Source: C00003060 sp964440795
Lineage (GTDB): Bacteria; Desulfobacterota; Desulfobacteria; Desulfobacterales; C00003060
Direction of reading: 5' to 3'
Assembly (NCBI GenBank): GCA_964440795.1
Contig: CAYTTQ010000001.1
Coordinates: 37,328-101,327 of the forward strand
Length of the DNA stretch: 64,000 bases
Shown here piece after piece: positions 1 to 7,847 of the stretch. The stretch's first letter is position 1; each line of letters opens with the position of its first letter. Position numbers and translations under genes: made by a program. The notes beneath the pieces were generated by a model. That model had not been told where the DNA came from. It made no database searches and was given only the letters and a program-made list of their open reading frames with translations.

Positions 1-299
1 AACTCACCGCCATATCCGGTGATAATGATCACATCTACACTATATTTTTCTTTGACAATCCCGGTAAGCTCCAAGCCACTTAAGCCGGGCATTCGGATGT
101 CGGTAATGACCACATCAACTGGCCGAGCCTCCAATACTTCCAAGGCCTCCCCCCCACTGGAGGCACCCGACACGTCGTATCCGGCGGCGCGAATAATGTC
201 ACACAGGGACAGTCTAATGCTCTCCTCATCGTCAACGACCAGAATGTGCGGAGGCTGGGGCGCGGGCCCTCGAAAGTCTATATCCGCATCTTTCACCAT
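1..299 (-). CDS. Response regulator receiver domain (partial, 3' end outside window)
   Basis: The minus strand encodes the N-terminal ~99 residues of a response regulator; the rest lies beyond the window edge. After a short lead come ILVVDDEE (acidic pocket), VVITDIRMPG with the phosphoacceptor Asp, and IIITGYGG with the conserved Thr of the switch region, so this is a receiver domain in its usual order. The output domain is not visible, so it could be an NtrC-type regulator, another DNA-binding regulator or a stand-alone receiver. ATG at 299-297 is the only sensible start near the domain; no strong Shine-Dalgarno is seen. Two tRNA genes on the same strand lie upstream. Confidence 0.85.
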   Translation of the reverse strand, partial: MVKDADIDFRGPAPQPPHILVVDDEESIRLSLCDIIRAAGYDVSGASSGGEALEVLEARPVDVVITDIRMPGLSGLELTGIVKEKYSVDVIIITGYGGE

Positions 300-426
300 T
301 TCGAAAAATCTATCCCCAATCGACCGAAACTTCGCCGCCCCTCACCTAAATCACAACACATTTAACGCTAACACTTATTTTTTCAATAACTTATGACTAC
401 GACTTGAGTGCGGCTGGTGGGACATG

Positions 427-519
427 TGGCGGAGAGAGAGGGATTCGAACCCTCGGTGGAACTTTCGCCCCACACTCGCTTAGCAGGCGAGCGCCTTCAG
501 CCAGCTCGGCCATCTCTCC
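427..519 (-). tRNA. tRNA-Ser (GCT anticodon)
   Basis: Reverse complement folds as a class II tRNA. The acceptor stem pairs GGAGAGA with TCTCTCC; a GCT anticodon sits in the loop CTGCTAA; a long variable arm follows; the T arm contains GGTTCGAATCC. The 3' CCA is encoded (TGG on the plus strand at 427-429). It reads AGC/AGU codons. Confidence 0.95.
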
Positions 520-624
520 TGGAGCCCCCGATTACAAAACTGATCAAACCCTTGGTTACGATCACACACGCTTGGAATGGGAGAGGCAACGTACGGATCG
601 ACTTTCCTCGGCCTTTATCAATCC

Positions 625-712
625 TGGCGGAGGGAGTAGGATTCGAACCCACGTTCCGTTTCCGGAAAACGGTTTTCAAGACCGCCGCCTTAAACCACTC
701 GGCCATCCCTCC
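625..712 (-). tRNA. tRNA-Ser (TGA anticodon)
   Basis: Second class II tRNA on the minus strand, about 105 nt upstream of the GCT tRNA-Ser and probably cotranscribed with it. Acceptor stem GGAGGGA/TCCCTCC, anticodon TGA within CTTGAAA, a G/C-rich variable arm and a GGTTCGAATCC T arm. The CCA end is encoded at 625-627. It reads UCA and related codons. Confidence 0.95.
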
Positions 713-751
713 TGGAACTGATCGGCATAAGATTGTGCAACCCACTCTCTC

Positions 752-780
752 TAATTACCAATTCACAACCTGTCCGTCAA
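752..780 (-). promoter_or_regulatory. Possible sigma-70 promoter for the tRNA-Ser pair
   Basis: On the minus strand TTGACG (780-775) is followed after 17 nt by TAATTA (757-752), about 40 nt before the first tRNA. The -35 box matches 5 of 6, but the -10 box is poor, so this is only a candidate. Confidence 0.25.
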
Positions 781-897
781 GTAATACCCGCTTGCCGAGC
801 TCACCCTTGAAGGCCCGGTCGGTCAGCCATAAACCTGGTCCGCTTTCGGGAGCGAATCCATCTGAAGTCGATTCCCTGTTGATTATTTTGCTGAGCC

Positions 898-1143
898 TTA
901 CTGGTTGCCAAAGCCACACAGACGGCCACAATCCGGACATGTCCAGGTAATGCCGTTGCAACTCATCCCCCAAAGATTCTCTTGCATACATTCCGGACAT
1001 ATTTGAAAGCCACACCGGCATGTCCAGCAAAACGGAGGGCGCTTACCACATGCGTGGCACAAGTATGTCTTCTTCCCGCCCCATCTGCGTCTCGGCCTCT
1101 TGTCACTAAGTTTCCTGTCGGCAGAGTGGGAATCTTCTTGCAT
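898..1143 (-). CDS. Small zinc-ribbon-like hypothetical protein
   Basis: An 81-residue basic protein with four CxxC-like pairs (CHAC, CWTC with CRC, CPEC, CPDC), a pattern expected for one or two structural zinc sites. The N-terminal 25 residues are rich in Lys/Arg and probably flexible. ATG at 1143 is preferred because GAGGTG sits about six bases upstream; a GTG at 1152 overlaps that ribosome binding site. It lies alone between the tRNA genes and divergent polA. No function can be assigned; nucleic-acid or protein binding through zinc ribbons is an inference from the Cys pattern. Confidence 0.65.
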   Translation of the reverse strand: MQEDSHSADRKLSDKRPRRRWGGKKTYLCHACGKRPPFCWTCRCGFQICPECMQENLWGMSCNGITWTCPDCGRLCGFGNQ

Positions 1144-1210
1144 ACCAATCACCTCATGTCCACGTATGAATATTTTCGAACATGTCTTTTAAGCATACAC
1201 AACACAAGAG

Positions 1211-1216
1211 TATAAT
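1211..1216 (+). promoter_or_regulatory. Candidate -10 box upstream of polA
   Basis: A perfect TATAAT hexamer about 200 nt before the polA start. The -35 region (TCTTTT or TTTAAG) is weak, so the assignment is tentative. Confidence 0.25.
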
Positions 1217-1416
1217 ATTTCATGCGGTCTGTTTACAGCCTTTTTTAAACCGATTTGTACCCTGGTACCTTCTACCCACTGACCAACTCCCGAACTTGAG
1301 CTTTGCAGATAGCTTGGGGTACCCTTTGTGGGCATCAAAATTTCGTATTGCCAATGCCGTCGCGGAAGGTTAATGTGAAATGCAATCCCAGACGCCTGGA
1401 AGGAGATCCCGATGCC

Positions 1417-4092
1417 ATGCACAATCACGAAAAAACCATTTATCTCATTGACGGAAGCAATTACATCCATCGAGCCTACCACGCCATAAGACAGCTTGCC
1501 ACCAGCGAGGGATTTCCGACAAATGCCATTTATGGGTTCACGACAATGGTGTTGGGTCTTTTAGACCGACACCAGCCTGAATACGTGGCCGTTGCCTTGG
1601 ATACAAAAGGCCCCACCTTTCGCCACAAGCTCTACGAAGCCTACAAAGCCAATCGTCCGCCGGCACCCGAAGATCTCCTCATACAAACACCCTACATCAA
1701 GCAAGTACTGGAGGCACTGCGCATTCCGGCCTTGGAACGCCCGGGGTATGAAGCGGATGATCTCATGGGAACAGTTGCCAAGATGGCGGAAAAACAAAAT
1801 TTCCATGCGGTGCTGGTCACCGGAGATAAAGACTTTAAACAACTCCTCTCATCGAATATTGCGATATGGGACCCCATGAAGGATCACACCATAAGCTATG
1901 ACTCCTTTAAGACACATGTCGGCTTGGAACCCAGTCAGTGGGTCGATGTTATGGGCCTTTGGGGGGACAGCTCAGACAATATACCCGGTGTGCCGATGAT
2001 TGGGGAAAAGACCGCCGTCCGATTAATTAAGACTTTTGGAAGCATGGCGTCTCTTTTTACCGATCTGGAAAAGGTGCCCAGGGAGAAACTTCGAAAAACC
2101 TTAACCGAACATCGAGACCAAGCCTTTTTAAGCCGACAACTCGTCTTGATTGACGCACAGGCACCCATCTCTATTGATTTGGCATCACTTAAATCGGTCC
2201 CACCTGATGCCGTGGCACTGGGACGTCTCTTTAGGGATTTGGAATTTCGAAGCCTGCAGGAACGATTTCCCCTGGAAACCGATCTCAGTCATAAGGAATA
2301 CACCGCGGTCACCAATGAAAAGGCCTTAGACGCGCTTTTGAAAGACTTAGAACACAGCGGCCTCTTTGCCTTGGACCTGGAAACCACCAGCACCAATCCA
2401 ATGGCCGGCCGGATCGTAGGAATCTCCTTTTCCTGTCGGCCCGACCAGGCCACGTATATCCCCTTGGGACATAAGACGACGGGAACCGAGAAACAACTCG
2501 GCCTGGAACCGACCTTGAGACGTCTCAAGCCCATACTTGAAGACGCTGAATCGCCCAAGGGGGGACAAAACATCAAGTACGATTGGGTTCTGCTGCGCCG
2601 AGCAGGAATCGATTTATCCGGTGTCGTCTTTGACACCATGGTGGAATCCTATCTGATCGACCCCGCCAGACGAACACATAACTTGTCTCAGATAGCGGCG
2701 GAACATCTCGACCATAAAATGATATCCTATAAGGAAGTCACCCATAACGGCACCATCGGCTTTCAAGACGTCCCCATTGGAGATGCCACCACTTATGCCT
2801 GCGAGGACGCCGACATTTCTCTCACGGCACATCGGGTGCTTTCAAAAGGACTGGAAGAAAGAGGACTGAAAAACCTGTACGAAAAAATGGAAATCCCACT
2901 GATACCGGTCCTTGTAGACATGCAACTGACGGGTGTGCGAATCGATAGACAACAGCTCAAAAAGACGTCCGAGGACTTCAGACAAGTTCTGTCAGAGATA
3001 AAAGCCAAGATTTATGCTTCCGCGGGGGAAGAATTCAACATCCAGTCCCACCGACAATTGGGGCAAATCCTTTTCAAAAAGCTGAACCTGCCCGTTCAGA
3101 AGAAAACCAAACTGACAAAAGGCTATTCTACAGACTTTGAGGTACTAAAGGCCTTGGCGACAGAACATGAACTGCCCGATTTGGTCCTGCGATACCGCTC
3201 ACTGGCCAAACTCAAGTCAACGTACACAGACGCTCTTATGGAACTCATCCACCCGGAAACAGGTCGGATACATACTTCGTATAACCAGACGGTAACGGCC
3301 ACCGGCCGATTGAGCAGCAGCGAACCGAACCTGCAAAACATCCCTATCCGTACCGATGAAGGAAAGAAGGTACGGTCCGCCTTTATTCCCAAAGAGGACT
3401 GGCTCATGTTTTCCGCGGACTATTCACAAATTGAATTGAGACTGCTGGCTCACTACTCCGAAGATGAAATCCTCCTAGAAGCCTTTGCAAACGACGAAGA
3501 CATCCATACCCGCACAGCCACTGAGATATTTCAACTCTTTCCGTCGATGATTACAGCGGAAATGCGGAGACAAGCCAAGGTCATCAACTTCGGGATTATA
3601 TACGGCATGGGCCCGTTTCGTCTGTCAAAGGAGCTGGGCATAAGCCAAAAGATGGCCAAAACGTACATTGAACATTATTTTCAGCGCTATCAAGGCGTAA
3701 AGCGATTTATCGAAGACACGATTCATCAGGCAAGACATACGGGGTATACAAAAACGCTGTTGGGCCGCTGCCGGTGGCTGCCCCAGATTTCAAGCACGAA
3801 TCGAACAGCGCGCGAATTTGCTGAACGTACCGCAGTCAACACCCCACTTCAGGGCACCGCTGCGGACCTTATCAAGCTGGCCATGATCGATATATTCAAC
3901 GATCTCAAAAGCGCCGACTTTGAGACTAAGATGCTCCTTCAGGTGCACGACGAACTCATCTTTGAATGCCCCACCGATGAATTGGAAGCAGCTACCGACC
4001 TGGTAAAGTCTATTATGGAAGGGATATACCTGTTGCAAGTACCACTGAAGGTCAACATCAATTGGGGTCGAAATTGGACTGAAGCACACTAG
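1417..4092 (+). CDS. polA: DNA polymerase I
   Basis: An 891-residue full-length Pol I for primer removal and repair synthesis. Residues 1-290 form the 5'-3' exonuclease (YLIDGSNYIHRAYHA, VTGDKDFKQLL, GDSSDNIPGVPMIGEKTA). Residues ~320-510 form the 3'-5' exonuclease with its acidic residues kept (ALDLETTS, NIKYDW, YACEDAD), so proofreading should be active. Residues ~520-891 are the polymerase (SADYSQIELRLLAHYS, RRQAKVINFGIIYGM, LLQVHDELIFE). The ATG at 1417 is chosen over the upstream in-frame start because AAGGAGAT lies just before it and the N-terminal domain begins there. It is close in length to the E. coli enzyme. Confidence 0.98.
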   Translation: MHNHEKTIYLIDGSNYIHRAYHAIRQLATSEGFPTNAIYGFTTMVLGLLDRHQPEYVAVALDTKGPTFRHKLYEAYKANRPPAPEDLLIQTPYIKQVLEALRIPALERPGYEADDLMGTVAKMAEKQNFHAVLVTGDKDFKQLLSSNIAIWDPMKDHTISYDSFKTHVGLEPSQWVDVMGLWGDSSDNIPGVPMIGEKTAVRLIKTFGSMASLFTDLEKVPREKLRKTLTEHRDQAFLSRQLVLIDAQAPISIDLASLKSVPPDAVALGRLFRDLEFRSLQERFPLETDLSHKEYTAVTNEKALDALLKDLEHSGLFALDLETTSTNPMAGRIVGISFSCRPDQATYIPLGHKTTGTEKQLGLEPTLRRLKPILEDAESPKGGQNIKYDWVLLRRAGIDLSGVVFDTMVESYLIDPARRTHNLSQIAAEHLDHKMISYKEVTHNGTIGFQDVPIGDATTYACEDADISLTAHRVLSKGLEERGLKNLYEKMEIPLIPVLVDMQLTGVRIDRQQLKKTSEDFRQVLSEIKAKIYASAGEEFNIQSHRQLGQILFKKLNLPVQKKTKLTKGYSTDFEVLKALATEHELPDLVLRYRSLAKLKSTYTDALMELIHPETGRIHTSYNQTVTATGRLSSSEPNLQNIPIRTDEGKKVRSAFIPKEDWLMFSADYSQIELRLLAHYSEDEILLEAFANDEDIHTRTATEIFQLFPSMITAEMRRQAKVINFGIIYGMGPFRLSKELGISQKMAKTYIEHYFQRYQGVKRFIEDTIHQARHTGYTKTLLGRCRWLPQISSTNRTAREFAERTAVNTPLQGTAADLIKLAMIDIFNDLKSADFETKMLLQVHDELIFECPTDELEAATDLVKSIMEGIYLLQVPLKVNINWGRNWTEAH

Positions 4093-4103
4093 GCGACTGA
4101 ATA

Positions 4104-4271
4104 CTACTCACCATCTTCCTGTGTACCGTGGTCAAGCACCGCCTCTTTGATGGTCCTGTATACACCCTTAAATGTCTCATCAAAGGACGTAGGGGAAACG
4201 CGACCCACTTCTATAAACTTGGCTACAATCTCCTTGGCGATCTTGAGCACTTGTTCATCAAGCGTCTTCAT
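4104..4271 (-). CDS. Small conserved-looking hypothetical protein (55 aa)
   Basis: A 55-residue acidic ORF with stop at 4106-4104 and ATG at 4271. The sequence (MKTLDEQVLKIAKEIVAKF, then VGRVSPTSF and a FKGVYRTIKEAV helix) looks like a small all-helical protein and has normal codon composition. It is convergent with polA, 11 nt from its end. I recall similar short proteins in deltaproteobacterial genomes but cannot name a family. A GAGGG about 12 nt upstream of the start could serve as ribosome binding site. Function unknown. Confidence 0.6.
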   Translation of the reverse strand: MKTLDEQVLKIAKEIVAKFIEVGRVSPTSFDETFKGVYRTIKEAVLDHGTQEDGE

Positions 4272-4365
4272 AGGTCGTACGAGCCCTCACCGACCGATAA
4301 TCAGCTAGCGGGGTAATCTTTCACACATGCGAGAAAACCTTACCCCCCTTTCCAATTCGGTCACC

Positions 4366-4665
4366 TCACTTAATACCTTCCGCAACCACCTTTTCTTCGA
4401 ACGTCTCCGATTCCTTGATGCGTTTTTCCATCCGGAAACACCACTGTCGGTATTTGCATTCCTTTTCTCGGCAATTCGCGCTCCCATTGCCAAAACACGC
4501 CAGATTACCTTCTCCGAGTTGCTTCTTATGGATAATGGGGGAGATAACCTCAACGAAACATGGATTGCACAATGACGAACTGATATCCTCGGGACCCCAG
4601 GAAATCAAAGAATCCTTTTCCCATTCCTTCCCACACTTGACACATTTCACACGCAATCGGTTCAT
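4366..4665 (-). CDS. Cys-rich hypothetical protein
   Basis: A 99-residue protein starting with a CVKCGKEW zinc-knuckle-like motif, followed by SLCNPCF, then CFGNGSANCREKECKYRQWC and a charged C-terminal helix. Eight or more cysteines in pairs suggest two metal sites, the first resembling a rubredoxin-like or zinc-ribbon knuckle. ATG at 4665 has GGAG six bases upstream; an ATG at 4677 would add four residues. It is followed on the same strand by the 55-residue gene, so the two may be cotranscribed. Function unknown. Confidence 0.6.
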   Translation of the reverse strand: MNRLRVKCVKCGKEWEKDSLISWGPEDISSSLCNPCFVEVISPIIHKKQLGEGNLACFGNGSANCREKECKYRQWCFRMEKRIKESETFEEKVVAEGIK

Positions 4666-4952
4666 CTTCCACTCCATTCGCCCTTTTCATCGTCTTTGCC
4701 TCGTGGTCCTTAAAACGAGCAAAGCGCATACTTTATCTGTTCCGCCGTATGACGTGACCGTACAGGTGTTGTGGCATTAACGTTTAGTCCTTATATAACT
4801 TCCTTCTATAAATCAAGGATTTTTCTATAAAACGAAGGGTTAGAAAGTCGGCTCAAGTTTTCTTGTTTTCCGGTCGATGATAATAAGAGAGGCCAGAGAT
4901 AGACGTGCTGTGTCAAAGCGCGGATTCGTAACCCCCATACGAGGCTTTTACC

Positions 4953-5144
4953 ATGACCAGATACCTTCAAAATCCCTTAAACCATGGCAACGGGAATTGT
5001 GACATGGAAGAATGGGAACGATGGGACGAAAACCTGGTTGAAGATTTTGGCCATTGGCTTACTTTGGTCGCCAAGGCGTTTGCCGTTGTCCTTTTGCTGG
5101 GCGTCCTGATGGGACTCGTAACCTGGCTTTGGAACTGGTTCTAA
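4953..5144 (+). CDS. Small single-span membrane protein
   Basis: A 63-residue ORF with an acidic, Trp-rich N-terminal half (EEWERWDENLVEDFGHW) and one strongly hydrophobic C-terminal segment (residues ~36-63) ending in WLWNWF. This suggests one membrane span. A GAGG eight bases before the ATG supports the start; an internal ATG at 5004 is an alternative. It precedes the rpmB leader. No family recognised. Confidence 0.45.
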   Translation: MTRYLQNPLNHGNGNCDMEEWERWDENLVEDFGHWLTLVAKAFAVVLLLGVLMGLVTWLWNWF

Positions 5145-5300
5145 CCGATCCAGACCTTTCGGTATGCCTCTGTGTAAATAACATCCCTGCAGGATGGATT
5201 CGCCACAACTCGTGGCACGCCCCTTCCGGAACCATACCAACAAAAAATTACTTGCCGAACAGCTCGCCTTATTGTATTTATTTCGAGTTACACAGTCACT

Positions 5301-5352
5301 GACCCTGACCGATCCGGCCGGTCAGATCGGTCCGATCCGATCGGTTAGGGTC
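5301..5352 (+). repeat. Long stem-loop upstream of rpmB
   Basis: GACCCTGACCGATC (5301-5314) pairs with GATCGGTTAGGGTC (5339-5352) with one G-U pair. The 24-nt interior contains two further palindromes (CGGCCG and GATCGGTCCGATC), so alternative foldings are possible. It ends 27 nt before the rpmB ATG and has no T tract, so it may be a leader regulatory structure rather than a terminator. Confidence 0.6.
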
Positions 5353-5379
5353 CATAACAGAAATTAGGAGGCCCTTACA

Positions 5380-5571
5380 ATGGCAAGAGTCTGTGAGATA
5401 TGCGGCAAGAAACCGATGAAAGGAAACAACGTCAGCCACGCCCATAATGTGACCAAACGGCGTTTTTCCCCCAATTTACAACATGTACGGACGGTGCATG
5501 AGGGACGAACCAAGCGAATGAAGGTGTGTACCCGATGCATACGATCGGGTTTGGTCCAAAAACCCGGTTAA
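5380..5571 (+). CDS. rpmB: 50S ribosomal protein L28
   Basis: A 63-residue L28 of the large ribosomal subunit. It begins MARVCEICGKKPMKGNNVSH, the typical N-terminus, and has a zinc-ribbon pair CEIC and CTRC, i.e. the Cys-plus version of L28. The core HNVTKRRFSPNLQ is conserved. A perfect AGGAGG lies eight bases before the ATG. It stands alone, preceded by a strong stem-loop, and converges on the stringent-response gene downstream. Confidence 0.97.
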   Translation: MARVCEICGKKPMKGNNVSHAHNVTKRRFSPNLQHVRTVHEGRTKRMKVCTRCIRSGLVQKPG

Positions 5572-5608
5572 AAGGCTTGAAGCGGATCCAGTCCAAACCA
5601 GGCGCCCC

Positions 5609-7768
5609 TCAGCTCGCATATGTGCCTTCCATACGTTTTGCGGTAATAACGTTTTTTAAGGCTTTTACGGATTTCAATGCCCGCTCCAAGTGCTTGGCAT
5701 CGGAAACCGAAATCGTAAAATAGCATTCAGCCTTTCCATCCACCCCCGTCTTTACGCTGGCATCTAATATATTGGTCTCCACCGAACTGAGAGCGGTAGT
5801 GATATTTGCCAACAAACCCATTTTGTCGTGACAGTGGACGTGGATACCCACCGGATAATGCTCGTCCCGTTCAGGGGCCCAGGACAACTCGATTCGCCTA
5901 GCGGAATCCATGTTCAAGGCGTGGGTACACGTGGTACGGTGTACGGTAATGCCTTGCCCCCGGGTAATATACCCCACGACGGGATCCCCGGGCAAAGGCC
6001 GACAACACTTGGCATATCGCACGAGAACGTCTTCCACGCCTTTTACCAGAATCCCCGATTGCGGTTTAGGCCGACGGATGCGTTCCTTGAGCTTGGAAAC
6101 GATACCATCCTTATTTTCTTCCGACGGCTCATCGCTGGGCACAAACCGGTGAACCACCTGTAGGGGTGTCACTTTTCCGTACCCAATGCCCACCAAAAGA
6201 TCATCCTCGGACTTGTAACCGAACTGTGCCGCCGCTTCCCCCATTTTTCCCGACTTAATGTGACTGTTGAAATTCAACCCATGCTTGCGGAAGGCCTTTT
6301 CACACATTTCGCGTCCCAGGGCCAAGCTTTGTTTCCGCTCTTCCGCTTTGATGTGCTGCCGAATCCTGGACCGCGCCTTGGCAGTCTTTACAAAGCCAAG
6401 CCAATCCCGACTGGGCTTATGATCTTTGGAGGTAATGATATCCACGCGCTGACCCGTTTGAAGCTTATACTTCAACGGCACCATACGGCCATTCACTTTG
6501 GCTCCGGTACATTGGTTACCCACCTCGGTATGGATGGCGTAGGCAAAATCGACCGGTGTGGCCCCCCTGGGCAGATTCAACACATCCCCTCGCGGGGTAA
6601 ATACATACACCTCATTGGGAAAGAGCTCAATGCGAACGGTTTCCATAAACTCGTCAGGATCTTTAAGATATTTTTGCTCTTCCACCAACTTGCGAAGCCA
6701 AGCGAAGGCCTGTCCTTCCGTCCTGTCGAATTTCCGCCCTTCCTTATACTGCCAGTGAGCGGCAATTCCGTCGCGAGCCACACGATCCATTTCCCGAGTA
6801 CGAATCTGAATTTCCACCCGCTCACCAAACGGCCCGATCACCGTCGTGTGCAACGACTGATACATGTTGGGCTTCGGAATACCGATATGATCTTTAAATC
6901 GCTTCGGAATGGGCTTCCACGCCGAGTGAATCACACCCAAAGCTTCATAACACTGTTGCACAGTATCTAAAACGATGCGAAAGCCAAGAATATCATACAC
7001 CTCTTCGACGCCCACTTCTTGCACCAACATCTTTTGGTAGATTCCATAAAGGTGTTTGTGTCGCCCGGAAACTTCACAGTTCAAATGGGCCTGGTGCATC
7101 TTCTCCTTGATGCTTTCCTTGATCGTTTCTATGTACTTTTCACGCTCCTCTCGCTTTCGGGTCACCTGCTTGGCGATTTCTCGATATTCGTGAGGAATCA
7201 AATACATAAACGCAATGTCTTCAAGCTCGTTTTTTACCCAGTTGATACCGAGACGATTGGCGATAGGAGCATAAATATCGAGGGTTTCTTGGGCAATACT
7301 GGACTGTTTATGCTCTTTTTGAAATTGCAGGGTCCGCATGTTGTGCAACCGGTCACACAATTTAATCAAGATCACGCGGATGTCGTCGGCCATGGCCAGA
7401 ATCATCTTTCGGATACTTTCCGCCTGCCGTGCCTCGGAGCTGCGAAAGGACAAAGCCCCCAGCTTTGTCACCCCTTCAACAATATGGGTGACCTCCATGC
7501 CGAACAACTCGGTCAGTTCATCTGCCGTCGCCTCCGTATCTTCCAGCGTGTCATGGAGAAGTCCGGCGGCAAGACTAACCGGCCCCAGCCGGAGCTGGGC
7601 AAGGAGTCCGGCCACCTCCAACGGATGAGACAGATAGGGCTCCCCGGAGAGTCGAACCTGGCCTTCATGAATTCGGGCCGAATAAACGTAGGCCCGTTGC
7701 ACCAAATCCAGATCCGCCCCGGGGACGTTGGCACTAAGGCTATCCAGAATGTCGGTAATACGAATCAT
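5609..7768 (-). CDS. relA: Bifunctional (p)ppGpp synthetase/hydrolase (RelA/SpoT family)
   Basis: A 719-residue long RSH enzyme making and degrading the stringent-response alarmone. Residues 20-180 form the HD hydrolase domain with intact HDTLEDT, so hydrolysis is expected. The synthetase domain follows (residues ~230-350, PKPNMYQSLHTTVIGP and EIQIRTREMD). Then come a TGS domain (~385-450, VYVFTPRGDVLNLPRGATPV), a Cys-containing RIS region (AKCCRPLPGDPVVGYITRG) and a C-terminal ACT domain. No other RSH gene is in the window. ATG at 7768 has only a weak ribosome binding site but matches the family N-terminus. proS lies 79 nt upstream on the same strand. Confidence 0.96.
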   Translation of the reverse strand: MIRITDILDSLSANVPGADLDLVQRAYVYSARIHEGQVRLSGEPYLSHPLEVAGLLAQLRLGPVSLAAGLLHDTLEDTEATADELTELFGMEVTHIVEGVTKLGALSFRSSEARQAESIRKMILAMADDIRVILIKLCDRLHNMRTLQFQKEHKQSSIAQETLDIYAPIANRLGINWVKNELEDIAFMYLIPHEYREIAKQVTRKREEREKYIETIKESIKEKMHQAHLNCEVSGRHKHLYGIYQKMLVQEVGVEEVYDILGFRIVLDTVQQCYEALGVIHSAWKPIPKRFKDHIGIPKPNMYQSLHTTVIGPFGERVEIQIRTREMDRVARDGIAAHWQYKEGRKFDRTEGQAFAWLRKLVEEQKYLKDPDEFMETVRIELFPNEVYVFTPRGDVLNLPRGATPVDFAYAIHTEVGNQCTGAKVNGRMVPLKYKLQTGQRVDIITSKDHKPSRDWLGFVKTAKARSRIRQHIKAEERKQSLALGREMCEKAFRKHGLNFNSHIKSGKMGEAAAQFGYKSEDDLLVGIGYGKVTPLQVVHRFVPSDEPSEENKDGIVSKLKERIRRPKPQSGILVKGVEDVLVRYAKCCRPLPGDPVVGYITRGQGITVHRTTCTHALNMDSARRIELSWAPERDEHYPVGIHVHCHDKMGLLANITTALSSVETNILDASVKTGVDGKAECYFTISVSDAKHLERALKSVKALKNVITAKRMEGTYAS

Positions 7769-7847
7769 AATCTGTTACCGGCCACACACATGGTCGCCCC
7801 ACAAAAGAGAAACTTCAGGCCCGCCTCGATTAGGCGTCGCAAGCAGA

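Noticed and set aside
404..950. Plus-strand open frames of 105 and 180 residues over the tRNA-Ser genes
   Set aside because: They are antisense to two clear tRNA-Ser genes; the EREGFEPS-like peptide is a well-known false product of tRNA-Ser reverse complements.
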